Assembly: GCF_009646335.1 (NCBI RefSeq) | Contig: NZ_WJBU01000010.1 | Coordinates: 1-64,000 of the forward strand | DNA: 64,000 nt | Source: Caenimonas koreensis DSM 17982 | GTDB taxonomy: Bacteria; Pseudomonadota; Gammaproteobacteria; Burkholderiales; Burkholderiaceae_C | Direction of reading: 5' to 3' | In this document: positions 1 to 7,854 of the stretch, one piece after another | Layout of the letters: every line of letters starts with the position of its first letter | Position numbering within the stretch: position 1 is the first letter of the stretch | Position numbers and translations under genes: made by a program | The notes under the pieces: generated by a model | Told to the model about the DNA's origin: nothing | The model's database searches: none | What the model saw: only the letters and a program-made list of their open reading frames with translations

Positions 1-65
1 GCAATCTGCCTCAGCGCCTCCAGCTTGAATTCGAGCGTGTACCTCGCCCTCGGCTTCTTACCCAT
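1..65 (-). CDS. IS3-family transposase OrfA, N-terminal fragment (cut by window edge)
   Basis: Only the first 21 codons are inside the window. The N-terminus begins MGKKPRARYTLEFKLEAL, the usual opening of the helix-turn-helix OrfA of IS3/IS911-type elements, which binds the IS ends and is joined to OrfB by frameshifting to give the active transposase. An AAGGAG ribosome binding site lies 7 bases before the ATG on the minus strand. The rest of the gene is off the left edge, so intactness is unknown. Confidence 0.7.
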   Translation of the reverse strand, partial: MGKKPRARYTLEFKLEALRQI

Positions 66-127
66 TTGTCGTTTCTCCTTGCCAAATTACACCTCAGCAA
101 GGAATCCGTTTTTCGGGGGCAAGGTCA
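1..127 (-). mobile_element. Left end of an IS3-family insertion sequence (partial)
   Basis: The first bases of a transposase gene read outward to the window edge. They are preceded by a non-coding stretch whose outer end reads TGACCTTGCCCCCGAAAAAC on the minus strand, ending at about position 127. A TGA start followed by a C-rich run is usual for IS3-group termini. The other end lies outside the window, so the inverted repeat and target duplication cannot be checked and the exact boundary is inferred. Confidence 0.6.
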
Positions 128-240
128 GACATCGTGGGGCTCACTTCAGCCGGCTGGCGGCTGGTGGTGCCTGCCGGTGCCTGGGCCATGGCGGCGGTCG
201 ATGCGATGGTGACGAGTGCGATCAGTGCGAGTTTTTTCAT
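94..240 (-). CDS. Small exported protein, probably truncated by the IS element
   Basis: A 48-residue frame opens with a clear Sec signal peptide (MKKLALIALVTIASTAAMAQA). It continues for about 16 residues of host sequence ending ...RQPAEVSPTM and then runs into the IS terminus, which supplies the last 10 or so residues and the stop codon. No known domain is visible. The likely history is that a longer exported protein lost its C-terminal part when the IS landed. The remainder is not in the window, so the original function cannot be named. Alternative: a naturally short periplasmic peptide whose stop codon simply lies beside the IS. Confidence 0.5.
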   Translation of the reverse strand: MKKLALIALVTIASTAAMAQAPAGTTSRQPAEVSPTMSDLAPEKRIPC

Positions 241-521
241 GAGGGTCCTCAATGGGTCAGGGCAATTTGCCTGCTCTTCATCATGGGTGCGCGGGCTGCA
301 TCCGGGCTGTAGGCGGTGTGGTTCCACACGCGTCAGACGGCGCGCCTTCGCGCCCCGGCCAGCCAATGCCTGCCCACGGATGAGCGCATTTTTTTTCAGC
401 AAACGTGATCGAGGTCACAAGCAGGCGCCTTCCCGTTACTTCCAGCAACGCACTTGACGTTCCGTGGGGTATTCGGCGGCACCGCCAGCGCGTTAAATGG
501 GTTCAAACAGGAGTACCCATC

Positions 522-899
522 ATGAAATTCAGCAGTTTTGCCAAGACCGCCGCCGTGGCCCTTGTGGTTGCGGGCGCTGCCGGCGCCGCCCAGGCCCGCA
601 GCAATGTGTTCTTCAGCGTGAGCGCGCCCATCGCCCCTGGCGTGGTCATCGGCGCATCCAACGCGCCGTATTACCCGCAGGTGTATTCGCAGCCTTACTA
701 CGCACCGGCACCGGTGTACTACTCGTCGAACTACTACCCGGCAGAGTACTACCCCACCACGTACTACCCCACCACGTACTACCCCACCACGTACTACCAG
801 CCGACTTACTACGTGCGCCCGGCCCCTGTGATCTACGGTGGCTACTACGGCCGCCCCGTGTATCGCGCCGGGCACTACAGGCACCACGGTTACCGCTAA
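522..899 (+). CDS. Tyrosine-rich exported repeat protein
   Basis: A protein of 125 residues with a signal peptide (MKFSSFAKTAAVALVVAGAAG, cleavage near AQA-R at about residue 26). The mature part is dominated by Tyr and Pro: YYAPAPVYY, then the pentapeptide YYPTT about three times, then YRAGHYRHHGYR at the end. The ATG at 522 is preceded by CAGGAG at about 8 bases; longer in-frame starts upstream lack a site. An intrinsic terminator follows. No catalytic motif is visible, and the composition suggests a structural or surface-associated periplasmic protein. Function unknown. Confidence 0.75.
   Translation: MKFSSFAKTAAVALVVAGAAGAAQARSNVFFSVSAPIAPGVVIGASNAPYYPQVYSQPYYAPAPVYYSSNYYPAEYYPTTYYPTTYYPTTYYQPTYYVRPAPVIYGGYYGRPVYRAGHYRHHGYR
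747..791 (+). repeat. Three tandem copies of a 15-bp unit in the Tyr-rich gene
   Basis: The unit TACTACCCCACCACG occurs three times without change at 747, 762 and 777, encoding YYPTT. Identical copies suggest recent slippage and possible length variation between strains. Confidence 0.9.
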
Positions 900-947
900 G
901 CGCGCCGCGCTTTTTTGATCCAGATCTGACAGAGTTCTCCAAGGCTG

Positions 948-980
948 GGCCCCGCCGCATGAGCGTCGGGGCCTTTTTTT
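948..980 (+). terminator. Intrinsic terminator after the Tyr-rich protein gene
   Basis: The stem GGCCCCG/CGGGGCC (948-954 with 967-973) closes a 12-base loop and is followed by a run of T. It lies 49 bases after the stop codon. Confidence 0.85.
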
Positions 981-1004
981 TGCGTGTGCTGCAAAGGCGC
1001 TACC

Positions 1005-1039
1005 CAAAAAAAGAGGCCCCAGTCACAAGGACTGGGGCC
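1005..1039 (-). terminator. Intrinsic terminator for the DUF3455 gene (minus strand)
   Basis: The stem GGCCCCAGT/ACTGGGGCC (1015-1023 with 1031-1039) is followed, read on the minus strand, by a run of seven T. It sits about 165 bases beyond the stop of the lipoprotein gene and converges on the terminator of the plus-strand gene. Confidence 0.8.
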
Positions 1040-1203
1040 AACATGCCAGTTCCGGGACGGAGGGCCGGTTCCAGCTCACCCCGGAGGAGGAGGGGACTCA
1101 GAGGAGTCGGGGTGATTGATTCGCAGTAAACAGCGCCGGCGCAGTGGCATCACGTAGGACAAGGACCACATCAATTGACGGACGCGAGCGCGGCGGCTCT
1201 GCC

Positions 1204-1755
1204 TTACATCGCGCGGTAGAAGATGTAGTCGGCCTGGTACTTCACGACTTGCTTGGCACCCATGTTCGCGGCGCCGCAGGCCATTGCCGGTGCAACGCCG
1301 CCCATCGTGGCCACGCGCTGTATGTAGGTGGTGCCATTCATCATGCCGTTGCCCATGGCGGGGTTGGCTTTGACGAGCTGGTAAGGAATGCTGCCGGCCA
1401 TGGCAGGGGCCACGGCGACTTGCGCGCCCGTGACCTTCGAGCCGTCCATGTTCTCCCACGTGGCGGGCGGGCCGAAGTAGCGGCCCACTTGCTTGCCGCT
1501 GCGGTCCATGAGTTTGGCGTCGGGGCCGACGAACACCCACTCGTGCTCGCCGGGCATGTTCGCCTTGGCGCGGCATTCATACGTGATGTCGCCAGCGCCC
1601 ACGGTTTCCATCGCCACCTTGTGGCCGGCAGGCACTTGCACACCGGGGGGCAGCATGGCCTGGTCGTAGGGCTTGGCCATCATCATCCCGCCGCAGGCGG
1701 AAAGCAGGGTGGCAGATGCGGCACAGGCGGCAGCAAGAAGGGAAAGTCGAATCAT
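1204..1755 (-). CDS. DUF3455-family lipoprotein
   Basis: A protein of 183 residues with a lipoprotein signal ending in the lipobox LLSAC, so Cys21 is the likely lipidated residue. The body has the pattern of the DUF3455 family: ITYECRAK, EWVFVGPDAKLMD, VGRYFGPPATWENMDGS and a C-terminal TYIQRVATMGG...YIFYRAM. Biochemical function is unknown; a periplasmic or outer-membrane location follows from the lipobox. It is a single gene with its own terminator. The signal-peptide start is the only sensible one. Confidence 0.8.
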   Translation of the reverse strand: MIRLSLLAAACAASATLLSACGGMMMAKPYDQAMLPPGVQVPAGHKVAMETVGAGDITYECRAKANMPGEHEWVFVGPDAKLMDRSGKQVGRYFGPPATWENMDGSKVTGAQVAVAPAMAGSIPYQLVKANPAMGNGMMNGTTYIQRVATMGGVAPAMACGAANMGAKQVVKYQADYIFYRAM

Positions 1756-1844
1756 GGATGGGCTCCTGAAATGTTGAGGTTGCCCGCCATGTACGCGGCG
1801 CTTGCCGCGGTGGATTCAACTACGCGCTCGGATCGCCTTGTGCG

Positions 1845-4064
1845 TCACATAAATTCCCAGCCGTGCGATTGCAGCCCTGCGAAGTCGATGTTGGCAAGGT
1901 TGAGCGGCGTGTCGCTGGCCAGCAAGGCGAGCGCGACGGGCGTGAAGCCACTCGGCCCGGTGAGTGACACGAAGTAGGCCAGCTCGCCTGGCGATGGCGC
2001 CTGGCCGGCCAGGTTCTGGTACACGAGCGCGACCATGTCCGCAGCGGTGTAGCCCGCGCCCAGCCGGAAGTCGAGCGCAACGCTCATCAGCTGAGTCGGC
2101 GTCATGCCGGAGTCCACCAGCGAAAGCGCGATGCCGGCGTAGTAAGGGCTGTCAACAACGCCTGCACCAAACACTGAGGCCAGCACCTTGGCTGCGGTGC
2201 CAGCATGCCCGTCGAGATCCATGGCGATAGAGCCATCTGCAAAGCGCAAGCGTTCAACACCGGCAAGCGTGTCGTTGCCATCGAAGCCCCATGTATCAGC
2301 AACGATCAACGCGCTGCCGTCATGCGCCAGGCTGTAGCCCGCTCGCACGCCCGCGTATTGCACGGTGTCGATGCCATCGCCGCCATAGACGTGGTCGTTG
2401 TCAGGCGAAGGGCTGATCACGACGGGTGCAATGGCCGCGCTGATTGCAACGTCGAAGCGCCCGCCGTGCACCGAATCGAAGCCGCCCGGCTGCGTCTGGC
2501 CTTCGGGCGTGACGTACACCAGCGACTGCGGCAGGTTCAACGGCACGCCATTGACGGTGATGCCTTCAATGCGCACAAACCGGTTGCCCTGCGGCGAAAA
2601 ACCGAGAAAGGCCCAGTTGTCTTCACGGATGGTGAAGCCCGCCGGGTCGTCCGTGAGGAACTGGAGGTGCTCGGCCGGGCCGCTGTTGCCCGGTTGCGCC
2701 GGGTCGAGCGAGGCGGTGAGCGTGTGCGTGAGGAACGCGTGCCCGTCGGAGTCGAGGATCGAGACGACGGGTGTCGCACCGCCCGCGAGCACACCGCGCA
2801 GCGTGATGTCCACCATATAGCCAGTCAAGGGCGTGGAGTTGGCCGGCCCAGGCACAAATAAGTCATCGCCAACTGCGCCAACAAGCGTGTCTTGCCCTGC
2901 GCCGCCGGTCAACGTGTCGTGGCCATAGCCGCCGCTGACTTCGCCATTGTGGAAGTCGTCCACCACCGTGATGCCGGGGCCTTGCCGCAGCCCGTTGAAC
3001 CACGCTGCCAGCACCGCTTCGGCGGGTTTGTTTTGTGGCGATTCAGACAGCGGGCCATCGAGAAAGCGCGCGGTGTTGACGGCGCCGTCGATGAAGTTGT
3101 TGAAGTTCTGGAACGAGACGCCCGCGAGCCAGCCGTCGTTGGTGGCCGTCATCACATGAAGAAAGCTCTCATACAGCCGGACTTGTTCCTGCAGGTCCTG
3201 CACGAGTGGAATTGTGGGGTCGAAGATGCGGCCTTCGTCGGCGGCCGCGCCGTCGAAGCTGTGAAACGCTTTGTCGGTGATCCACACCGGCTTGTCGTAA
3301 CGATCGCCCAGGCCACGAATGAAGTCGAGCACGTCGTTGCCGTGGACGTCGCTGCTATAGGACGCTTCGAGCGCCTCTTGCGACGCATTGGTGTCGTGCG
3401 TGAGGTTGGGAAAAAGGCCCAGGCCGAGCATGTCCAATTGCTCGATCACGCTGGCCGGGATGGACGTGATCGAGTCGCCGTTGCCGGGTGTCCACCAGTT
3501 GGTCGTGAGGATACCCGAGTAGGTGGCGCGAATGCTCGCTGTCAGGTCGATCCATTGCTGGGTGATCGTCGGGTCGCGCAGCAGATGCTGTGTCTCGTCG
3601 CCAAAGGGGATGAAGGCCAGCGCCCCGATGTCCTGCGCAAACCCCGCCCAATGCAGCACCGATGCGCCGAAGTTCTGCATCCATAAAGCAGGGTCGGTCG
3701 GATGCGGCCTGTCCTGGCCGGTGCTGGTGCCAGTGATCGTGCTGGCGACATGCGCGAACAGGTTGATCGTGACGCTCAGCCCTGCTGCCTGAATCGCCTC
3801 GGCGAGTGCACGCACTGTCGCATCTGACGGCATGTAGCGCAGGCTTGGATCGAACGCGTTGTCGTCGTAGTGGGCCAGCACGCCCGCTGACAGCATGAGC
3901 GTGACGTTGTTAGCGCCGTCGGCCTTGATGGACTGGATCACGTCTGACCACGGCGTGTACCAGTTGGTATTGAGCACGCCGCCCTGGAGATCGGCGTATT
4001 GGCCGAAGTCCTGCAACAGCGGAATCTTGATGCCCTGAATGTCGAAGGGCGCCACATCACTCAT
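1845..4064 (-). CDS. Secreted glycoside-hydrolase-like protein with RTX-like repeats and DUF4214-like C-terminus
   Basis: A protein of 739 residues without a Sec signal. Residues about 1-350 look like a TIM-barrel glycoside hydrolase of the GH113/GTA-TIM type: FIPFGDETQH could hold the acid/base Glu, followed by YSGILTTNWW and KPVWITDKAFHS. RTX-type nonapeptides (GGAGQDTL, GAVGDDLF) follow, then a region resembling Ca-dependent carbohydrate-binding modules (MVDITLRGVLAGGATP), a second RTX-like patch (DNDHVYGGDGIDTV) and a C-terminal DUF4214-like stretch (ALVYQNLAGQAPSPGELAYF). This layout fits type I secretion, but no T1SS genes are in the window. It starts 17 bases after the LytTR regulator stop, so it may be co-transcribed with it. 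Domain assignments are by eye. Confidence 0.65.
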   Translation of the reverse strand: MSDVAPFDIQGIKIPLLQDFGQYADLQGGVLNTNWYTPWSDVIQSIKADGANNVTLMLSAGVLAHYDDNAFDPSLRYMPSDATVRALAEAIQAAGLSVTINLFAHVASTITGTSTGQDRPHPTDPALWMQNFGASVLHWAGFAQDIGALAFIPFGDETQHLLRDPTITQQWIDLTASIRATYSGILTTNWWTPGNGDSITSIPASVIEQLDMLGLGLFPNLTHDTNASQEALEASYSSDVHGNDVLDFIRGLGDRYDKPVWITDKAFHSFDGAAADEGRIFDPTIPLVQDLQEQVRLYESFLHVMTATNDGWLAGVSFQNFNNFIDGAVNTARFLDGPLSESPQNKPAEAVLAAWFNGLRQGPGITVVDDFHNGEVSGGYGHDTLTGGAGQDTLVGAVGDDLFVPGPANSTPLTGYMVDITLRGVLAGGATPVVSILDSDGHAFLTHTLTASLDPAQPGNSGPAEHLQFLTDDPAGFTIREDNWAFLGFSPQGNRFVRIEGITVNGVPLNLPQSLVYVTPEGQTQPGGFDSVHGGRFDVAISAAIAPVVISPSPDNDHVYGGDGIDTVQYAGVRAGYSLAHDGSALIVADTWGFDGNDTLAGVERLRFADGSIAMDLDGHAGTAAKVLASVFGAGVVDSPYYAGIALSLVDSGMTPTQLMSVALDFRLGAGYTAADMVALVYQNLAGQAPSPGELAYFVSLTGPSGFTPVALALLASDTPLNLANIDFAGLQSHGWEFM

Positions 4065-4081
4065 GCACTACATCGCTTTGA

Positions 4082-4924
4082 CTACATTGCTTTGAATAAA
4101 TGGCCATACAGCCGGCTCACGGCGAGTTTCTCGGCACGCCCGCGCAATTGCAAGTAGAGTTTTCCCGCTTCATCGCGCGAGACACTGTCGATCGCACTCG
4201 CACGCACGACCGTGCCGCGATGGATCTGCCAGAACTTCGATTCATCGAGCTGCGGAATCAGGTCTTTGAGCGGCGTGCGGATGAGGTATTCATGCGCTTC
4301 GGTCAGCACGCGCACGTACTTGTCGGCAGCTTCGAAATACACGATGTCTTCGATGGGCACCATGCGGATGTTCGTGCCCACGCTCACTTGCACCACGGAC
4401 AGTTTTTGTGCCGTGGCGCCCGGCGCGTTCACGGCACCCAGCAGGCTGCGCAGCTTGTCCATGGCGGCGTCGATATCGCCAGGTGCTTCGCCCTGCGATC
4501 GCAGCGCGAGCGCTTCCTGCACCTTCTTCACGGTTTTTTGCAGGCGCGCGGCTTGCACGGGCTTGAGCACGTAGTCAACGGCTTGTGTCTCGAACGCCTG
4601 CACCGCGTATTGGTCATAGGCCGTGATGAACACCAGCGCAGGGAATGGCTTGCCCTCGGGCCATTCATCCGCCAGTTCCGCTGCTGCATCGAGGCCGCTT
4701 TGCCCCGGCATGCGAATGTCGAAGAACAGCACGTCGGGCAGGTGCTGCAATGCCTGCGTGACGGCCGATTGGCCATCGCCTGCAATGCCTGCCACGGTGA
4801 GCTGCGGCCACGCTTTTTTCAGCTCGATCTGCAGGGCCTGTGCGAGCAGCGGCTCGTCTTCGGCAATGAGGGCGGTGGGCGAGGTGGGGGCCGTGGTGGC
4901 GCTGGAGGCGTGAGGCATGGTCAT
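4082..4924 (-). CDS. LytTR-family response regulator
   Basis: A protein of 280 residues. The N-terminal receiver domain has the acidic pocket AEDE (residues 21-24), the phospho-acceptor Asp69 in FFDIRMPG, and Lys in VLKPV. A linker follows, then a C-terminal LytTR DNA-binding domain (about 175-278) with IVYFEAADKYVRV and FWQIHRGTVV. Its start overlaps the kinase stop as ATGA, so the two are translationally coupled. It probably regulates nearby envelope or secreted-protein genes; the target is not shown by sequence. The adjacent downstream RTX-like gene is a candidate. Confidence 0.88.
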   Translation of the reverse strand: MTMPHASSATTAPTSPTALIAEDEPLLAQALQIELKKAWPQLTVAGIAGDGQSAVTQALQHLPDVLFFDIRMPGQSGLDAAAELADEWPEGKPFPALVFITAYDQYAVQAFETQAVDYVLKPVQAARLQKTVKKVQEALALRSQGEAPGDIDAAMDKLRSLLGAVNAPGATAQKLSVVQVSVGTNIRMVPIEDIVYFEAADKYVRVLTEAHEYLIRTPLKDLIPQLDESKFWQIHRGTVVRASAIDSVSRDEAGKLYLQLRGRAEKLAVSRLYGHLFKAM

Positions 4925-5967
4925 GCTCCTGCCGGAATGCGAATGATCGTGCGGGTGCCGCCTTCGGGGGCTGCTGCGAAATCCATGGTGGCGCGCGCAC
5001 CGTGCATGGTGCCCAGCCGCTCGCGCACGTGGCTCATGCCGTAGCCTTTGGGCGCGCCGTTGTTGTCTTGAAGGCCCACGCCCGTGTCGCGCACTTCCAG
5101 CACCAGCTCGCCGCCTTCGCGGCGCGCGCTCACGTCGATGCGGCCGCCTTCCAGCTTGGGCTCCAGCCCGTGCTTGATGCTGTTCTCGACGATGGGCTGC
5201 AGCATCAGCGCGGGCACAGGCAACTGCGCCAGCTCGGGCGGCAGCGCGAGCGTGAATGCCAGGCGCTGGCCCATGCGGATCGACATCAACACCAGGTAGT
5301 CGTGCAGGCGGTCGAACTCGGCCTGCAGCGGGTGCGTGGTGCTGCGCGATGCGCTGAGTGTGGCCCGCAGGTAGGCAATCATGTGGTCGAGCATCGTCTG
5401 TGCGCGCTCGGGGTCCACGCTGATCAACGCGCGCAGGTTGGCGAGCGTGTTGAACAGCATATGCGGCTCCAGCTGCGTCTCCAGCACCTTGAGCCGCGCG
5501 TCATCAGCCTGGCGGCGCGCCTCGCCCATCTTGCGTTCAAGGTAAGAGCTGCGGTTGATGCTATAGAAGTAGTAGCTGCAGACGACGCCGGCCACGACGG
5601 TGATGAGCACGGAGTTGCGAAACTCGTTGCCGTCGCCCGGCGGGGCGGGGCTTGGCGGGTAGAAGCCGTAATACAGGCAGACCTGGTTGGCCACGAGGTT
5701 GCCGAAGAACCAGCCCACCACAATGCCGCCGACCACCAGCGCAACACCGGCGATGCCCTTTGGCCAGCCTGTTTCGGCGCTGGAAGGAAACAGGTCCCGG
5801 CCGAGGTCGATGCACAGCCAGGTGATCAGGCCGATGAACATCGAATACACGACCGGGGTTGCATAAGACCGGTCCGGGCGAAAGGCGTACTGCAAGGTGG
5901 CGACGACGAGGCAGAACGCCATGACCTGCAGCAAGTGCCGCAGCTTGCTGATCCAGTCGATGTTCAT
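4921..5967 (-). CDS. LytS/YehU-type sensor histidine kinase
   Basis: A protein of 348 residues with four hydrophobic segments in the first about 135 residues (near 12-30, 38-55, 72-95 and 117-135). A His_kinase domain follows with the phospho-acceptor His169 in LEPHMLFNTLANL, the N-box LQPIVENSIKHGL and the G-box DTGVGL...GYGMSHVRERL. This is the usual architecture of LytS/YehU kinases, which phosphorylate LytTR regulators. The start overlaps the upstream 2TM gene as ATGA and the stop overlaps the regulator as ATGA, giving a tightly coupled three-gene unit. The signal sensed is unknown. Confidence 0.88.
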   Translation of the reverse strand: MNIDWISKLRHLLQVMAFCLVVATLQYAFRPDRSYATPVVYSMFIGLITWLCIDLGRDLFPSSAETGWPKGIAGVALVVGGIVVGWFFGNLVANQVCLYYGFYPPSPAPPGDGNEFRNSVLITVVAGVVCSYYFYSINRSSYLERKMGEARRQADDARLKVLETQLEPHMLFNTLANLRALISVDPERAQTMLDHMIAYLRATLSASRSTTHPLQAEFDRLHDYLVLMSIRMGQRLAFTLALPPELAQLPVPALMLQPIVENSIKHGLEPKLEGGRIDVSARREGGELVLEVRDTGVGLQDNNGAPKGYGMSHVRERLGTMHGARATMDFAAAPEGGTRTIIRIPAGA

Positions 5968-6260
5968 TGCCCGCCGCTGCGCTGGCGCTGCAGGCGCTCG
6001 CGCTCCTGCTGCACCATCTTCTCGCGGATGCCGCCGCCCTGGCCGATCAGGAAGACCGACAGGCCATGCAGCGCCACACCCAGGCCCCAGCCGAGCACCG
6101 GGTACATCGACCAGGCGCGTTCACGCAGGCCAAAGTAAGACAGCGCGAACAGGAAGGTATTGACCACCACGTACACCGCGAAGTGGAAGTACCACCCCAG
6201 CTTGGCACCCGCACGCTTGTGGGCGAGTCGCTCGATTTCGTCATTGCTCAGGCGGTTCAT
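5964..6260 (-). CDS. 2TM-domain small membrane protein, coupled to the LytS kinase
   Basis: A protein of 98 residues. It opens with a charged helix (NDEIERLAHKRAGAKLGWYFH), has two hydrophobic segments (about 22-42 and 55-75) and ends in a charged tail (EKMVQQERERLQRQ). This is the 2TM domain pattern, often found fused to the N-terminus of LytS-type kinases; here it is a separate gene whose stop overlaps the kinase start. The Met at 6260 fits family alignments; an upstream Met at 6290 would add ten unlikely residues. Probably a sensor accessory subunit (inference). A paralogue lies at 6389-6682. Confidence 0.8.
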   Translation of the reverse strand: MNRLSNDEIERLAHKRAGAKLGWYFHFAVYVVVNTFLFALSYFGLRERAWSMYPVLGWGLGVALHGLSVFLIGQGGGIREKMVQQERERLQRQRSGGQ

Positions 6261-6366
6261 GGCGGGGGGTGTTCTCAGGTTGCAAATCATTGTAGGCGTC
6301 TGCCATGCCGGGCTGCGAATACGCGCAGGCCACAGCCAGCAGGCAGACCAGGATGAAACTTTTCAT
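6241..6366 (-). CDS. Small exported peptide or lipopeptide between the two 2TM genes
   Basis: A 41-residue frame begins MKSFILVCLLAVACAYSQPG, a signal-peptide-like hydrophobic stretch with a weak lipobox (AVAC) or a Sec cleavage after AYS. The mature part is about 25 polar, Pro/Glu-rich residues. Its 3' end overlaps the downstream 2TM gene by 20 bases and it follows the other 2TM gene closely, so it is in the same operon if real. No strong ribosome site is visible. No family recognised. Confidence 0.45.
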   Translation of the reverse strand: MKSFILVCLLAVACAYSQPGMADAYNDLQPENTPRHEPPEQ

Positions 6367-6388
6367 GGCGCGCTCGTGGCCTGCCTGT

Positions 6389-6682
6389 TTATTGCTGGCC
6401 GTCGCGTTGCGCCTGCAGCCGCTCGCGCTCTTGCTGGACCATGCGGTCCTGCAAGCCGCCACCGCCGGTCGCAAGAAACACGACAACGCCGTGGATCGCC
6501 AGGCCAAGGCCCCAGCCCAGGGCCGGGAAGATGGCCCAGCTGCGATCGCTCATGGCGGACAGCACGGCGAGCATCAGGTTCACGACGATGTACACAGCGG
6601 CGTGGATGAAAAAGCCCATCTTCATGCCGGCGCGGCGGCGCGCGATGCGGTCGATGTCGTTCGGGTCGTAGTTCTTGCTCAT
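6389..6682 (-). CDS. 2TM-domain small membrane protein (paralogue)
   Basis: A protein of 97 residues with the same plan as the gene at 5964-6260: NDIDRIARRRAGMKMGFFIH, two membrane segments, then DRMVQQERERLQAQ. The two paralogues share the GWGLGLAIHG/GWGLGVALHG and MVQQERERLQ motifs, so they arose by tandem duplication. It lies 58 bases after the DUF6622 gene. Role inferred as part of the LytS sensing module; no enzymatic motif. Confidence 0.8.
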   Translation of the reverse strand: MSKNYDPNDIDRIARRRAGMKMGFFIHAAVYIVVNLMLAVLSAMSDRSWAIFPALGWGLGLAIHGVVVFLATGGGGLQDRMVQQERERLQAQRDGQQ

Positions 6683-6740
6683 GATGGTCTTTCAGAAGAT
6701 TCGGTTGATGTGATGGATGTGATTTGTTGGCGCGGCCTGC

Positions 6741-7298
6741 TCAGGCCGGCACGCCCTTGTGGCCCAGGCCGAAGGCCAGCTTCAGCAGGCGTGCGGCGCG
6801 GCCGGCAAACAGGCCGCTGAACAGGCCATACAGGCCGCCGACGACCAGCGTGTATTGCGCATCGCGGGCCAGGCCGGGGTTCATGGCCGTATCAACGCCC
6901 ACGATGTACTTCGTGAGGAAGATGCCCAGGATCAGCACCATCGGGATCCAGCTGCCGCGCATGAAGAACGTGCGGCTGAGCGGGTCGTACGTGGTGCCTT
7001 GGGGTACGCGTTGCGGCGCGACCAGCGCGAGCATCACGGCGGCCGCAAACATCCAGGTGATCATGACCCAGCCGAACATCGGCGAGTTGCCGAAGGCCGA
7101 GACCATGCCCCAGATGGACAGGCCGGTCATGACGACGGGCATCACGGCGATGCGGGCGACGCTGGCCGTACGGTCGCGCGCTTGCGATGCGCCGAGCACT
7201 GTGAGGCCGGCGAGCAGGCCGCCGACCCATGCGGGCGTGTTCTTGAGCACCTGGCCGATGGCTTCGGGGTGTTGGGCGATGAGTTGAATCAGCAGCAT
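6741..7298 (-). CDS. DUF6622-family integral membrane protein
   Basis: A protein of 185 residues with about five hydrophobic segments (near 20-35, 45-68, 75-95, 115-135 and 150-175). It has no charged catalytic motif. It begins MLLIQLIAQHPEAIGQVLKN and contains PAWVGGLLAGLTVLGASQ, the pattern of the DUF6622 family. GGAG lies 6 bases before the ATG. It is co-oriented with DUF2306 upstream and the 2TM genes downstream. Function unknown. Confidence 0.75.
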   Translation of the reverse strand: MLLIQLIAQHPEAIGQVLKNTPAWVGGLLAGLTVLGASQARDRTASVARIAVMPVVMTGLSIWGMVSAFGNSPMFGWVMITWMFAAAVMLALVAPQRVPQGTTYDPLSRTFFMRGSWIPMVLILGIFLTKYIVGVDTAMNPGLARDAQYTLVVGGLYGLFSGLFAGRAARLLKLAFGLGHKGVPA

Positions 7299-7346
7299 GG
7301 TTTTCTCCGGAAGATGAATGTGTGGCGAACGGGTTGGCGGGGCGAA

Positions 7347-7745
7347 TCAGGCAAAGAGGAAGTTGCCGACGATGCGGCTGGGTAGCAGGGCGAAGGCACC
7401 GGCGCCGACGCATGCGCCCCAGTACAGGTTGGTCATGAACTTGCGGTGGGCGACGACGTTGCCCTTGGCCAGCGCCCAGAAGGCGCGCACCAGCCCGAAG
7501 AACACGAACGGGATGAACAGGTGGATGGGGCTGAAGCCGTTGATGTTGGGCAGGTGGCCGCCGCGGATGAAGAAGGCGGAAGCCGCGGCAATGATCATCA
7601 GCGTGACCCAGGCGTAGCCGAAGGCGCGGTGCAGCTTGGGGCGTTGCAGGGCGCCCTTGCGGGCCCACAGGGCGATCGGGCCGGTCACGACAGCCAGGAT
7701 CGCAGCGGTCATGTGGATCGCGATGACGGGGGTGACGGGTGACAT
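7347..7745 (-). CDS. DUF2306-type integral membrane protein
   Basis: A protein of 132 residues with four membrane segments. Conserved His residues occur in AIHMTAAI, PKLHRAFGYAW, SPIHLFIPF and VVAHRKFM, the pattern of DUF2306/cytochrome-b561-like small membrane proteins. The His array could bind heme or metal (inference). An AAGGAG site 6 bases before the ATG fixes the start at 7745, although the frame stays open far upstream. It lies 48 bases before the DUF6622 gene in the same direction. Confidence 0.75.
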   Translation of the reverse strand: MSPVTPVIAIHMTAAILAVVTGPIALWARKGALQRPKLHRAFGYAWVTLMIIAAASAFFIRGGHLPNINGFSPIHLFIPFVFFGLVRAFWALAKGNVVAHRKFMTNLYWGACVGAGAFALLPSRIVGNFLFA

Positions 7746-7854
7746 GTTCGGCTCCTTGGTTGCGGGGGCTGCGTTCTGCAGCGATGGAGCGGACTTTGCC
7801 GGGCGGCCTGCCCCCGCGCCACGGCGCTGGGACGAAATGAAAAAAGGGCGCCGC

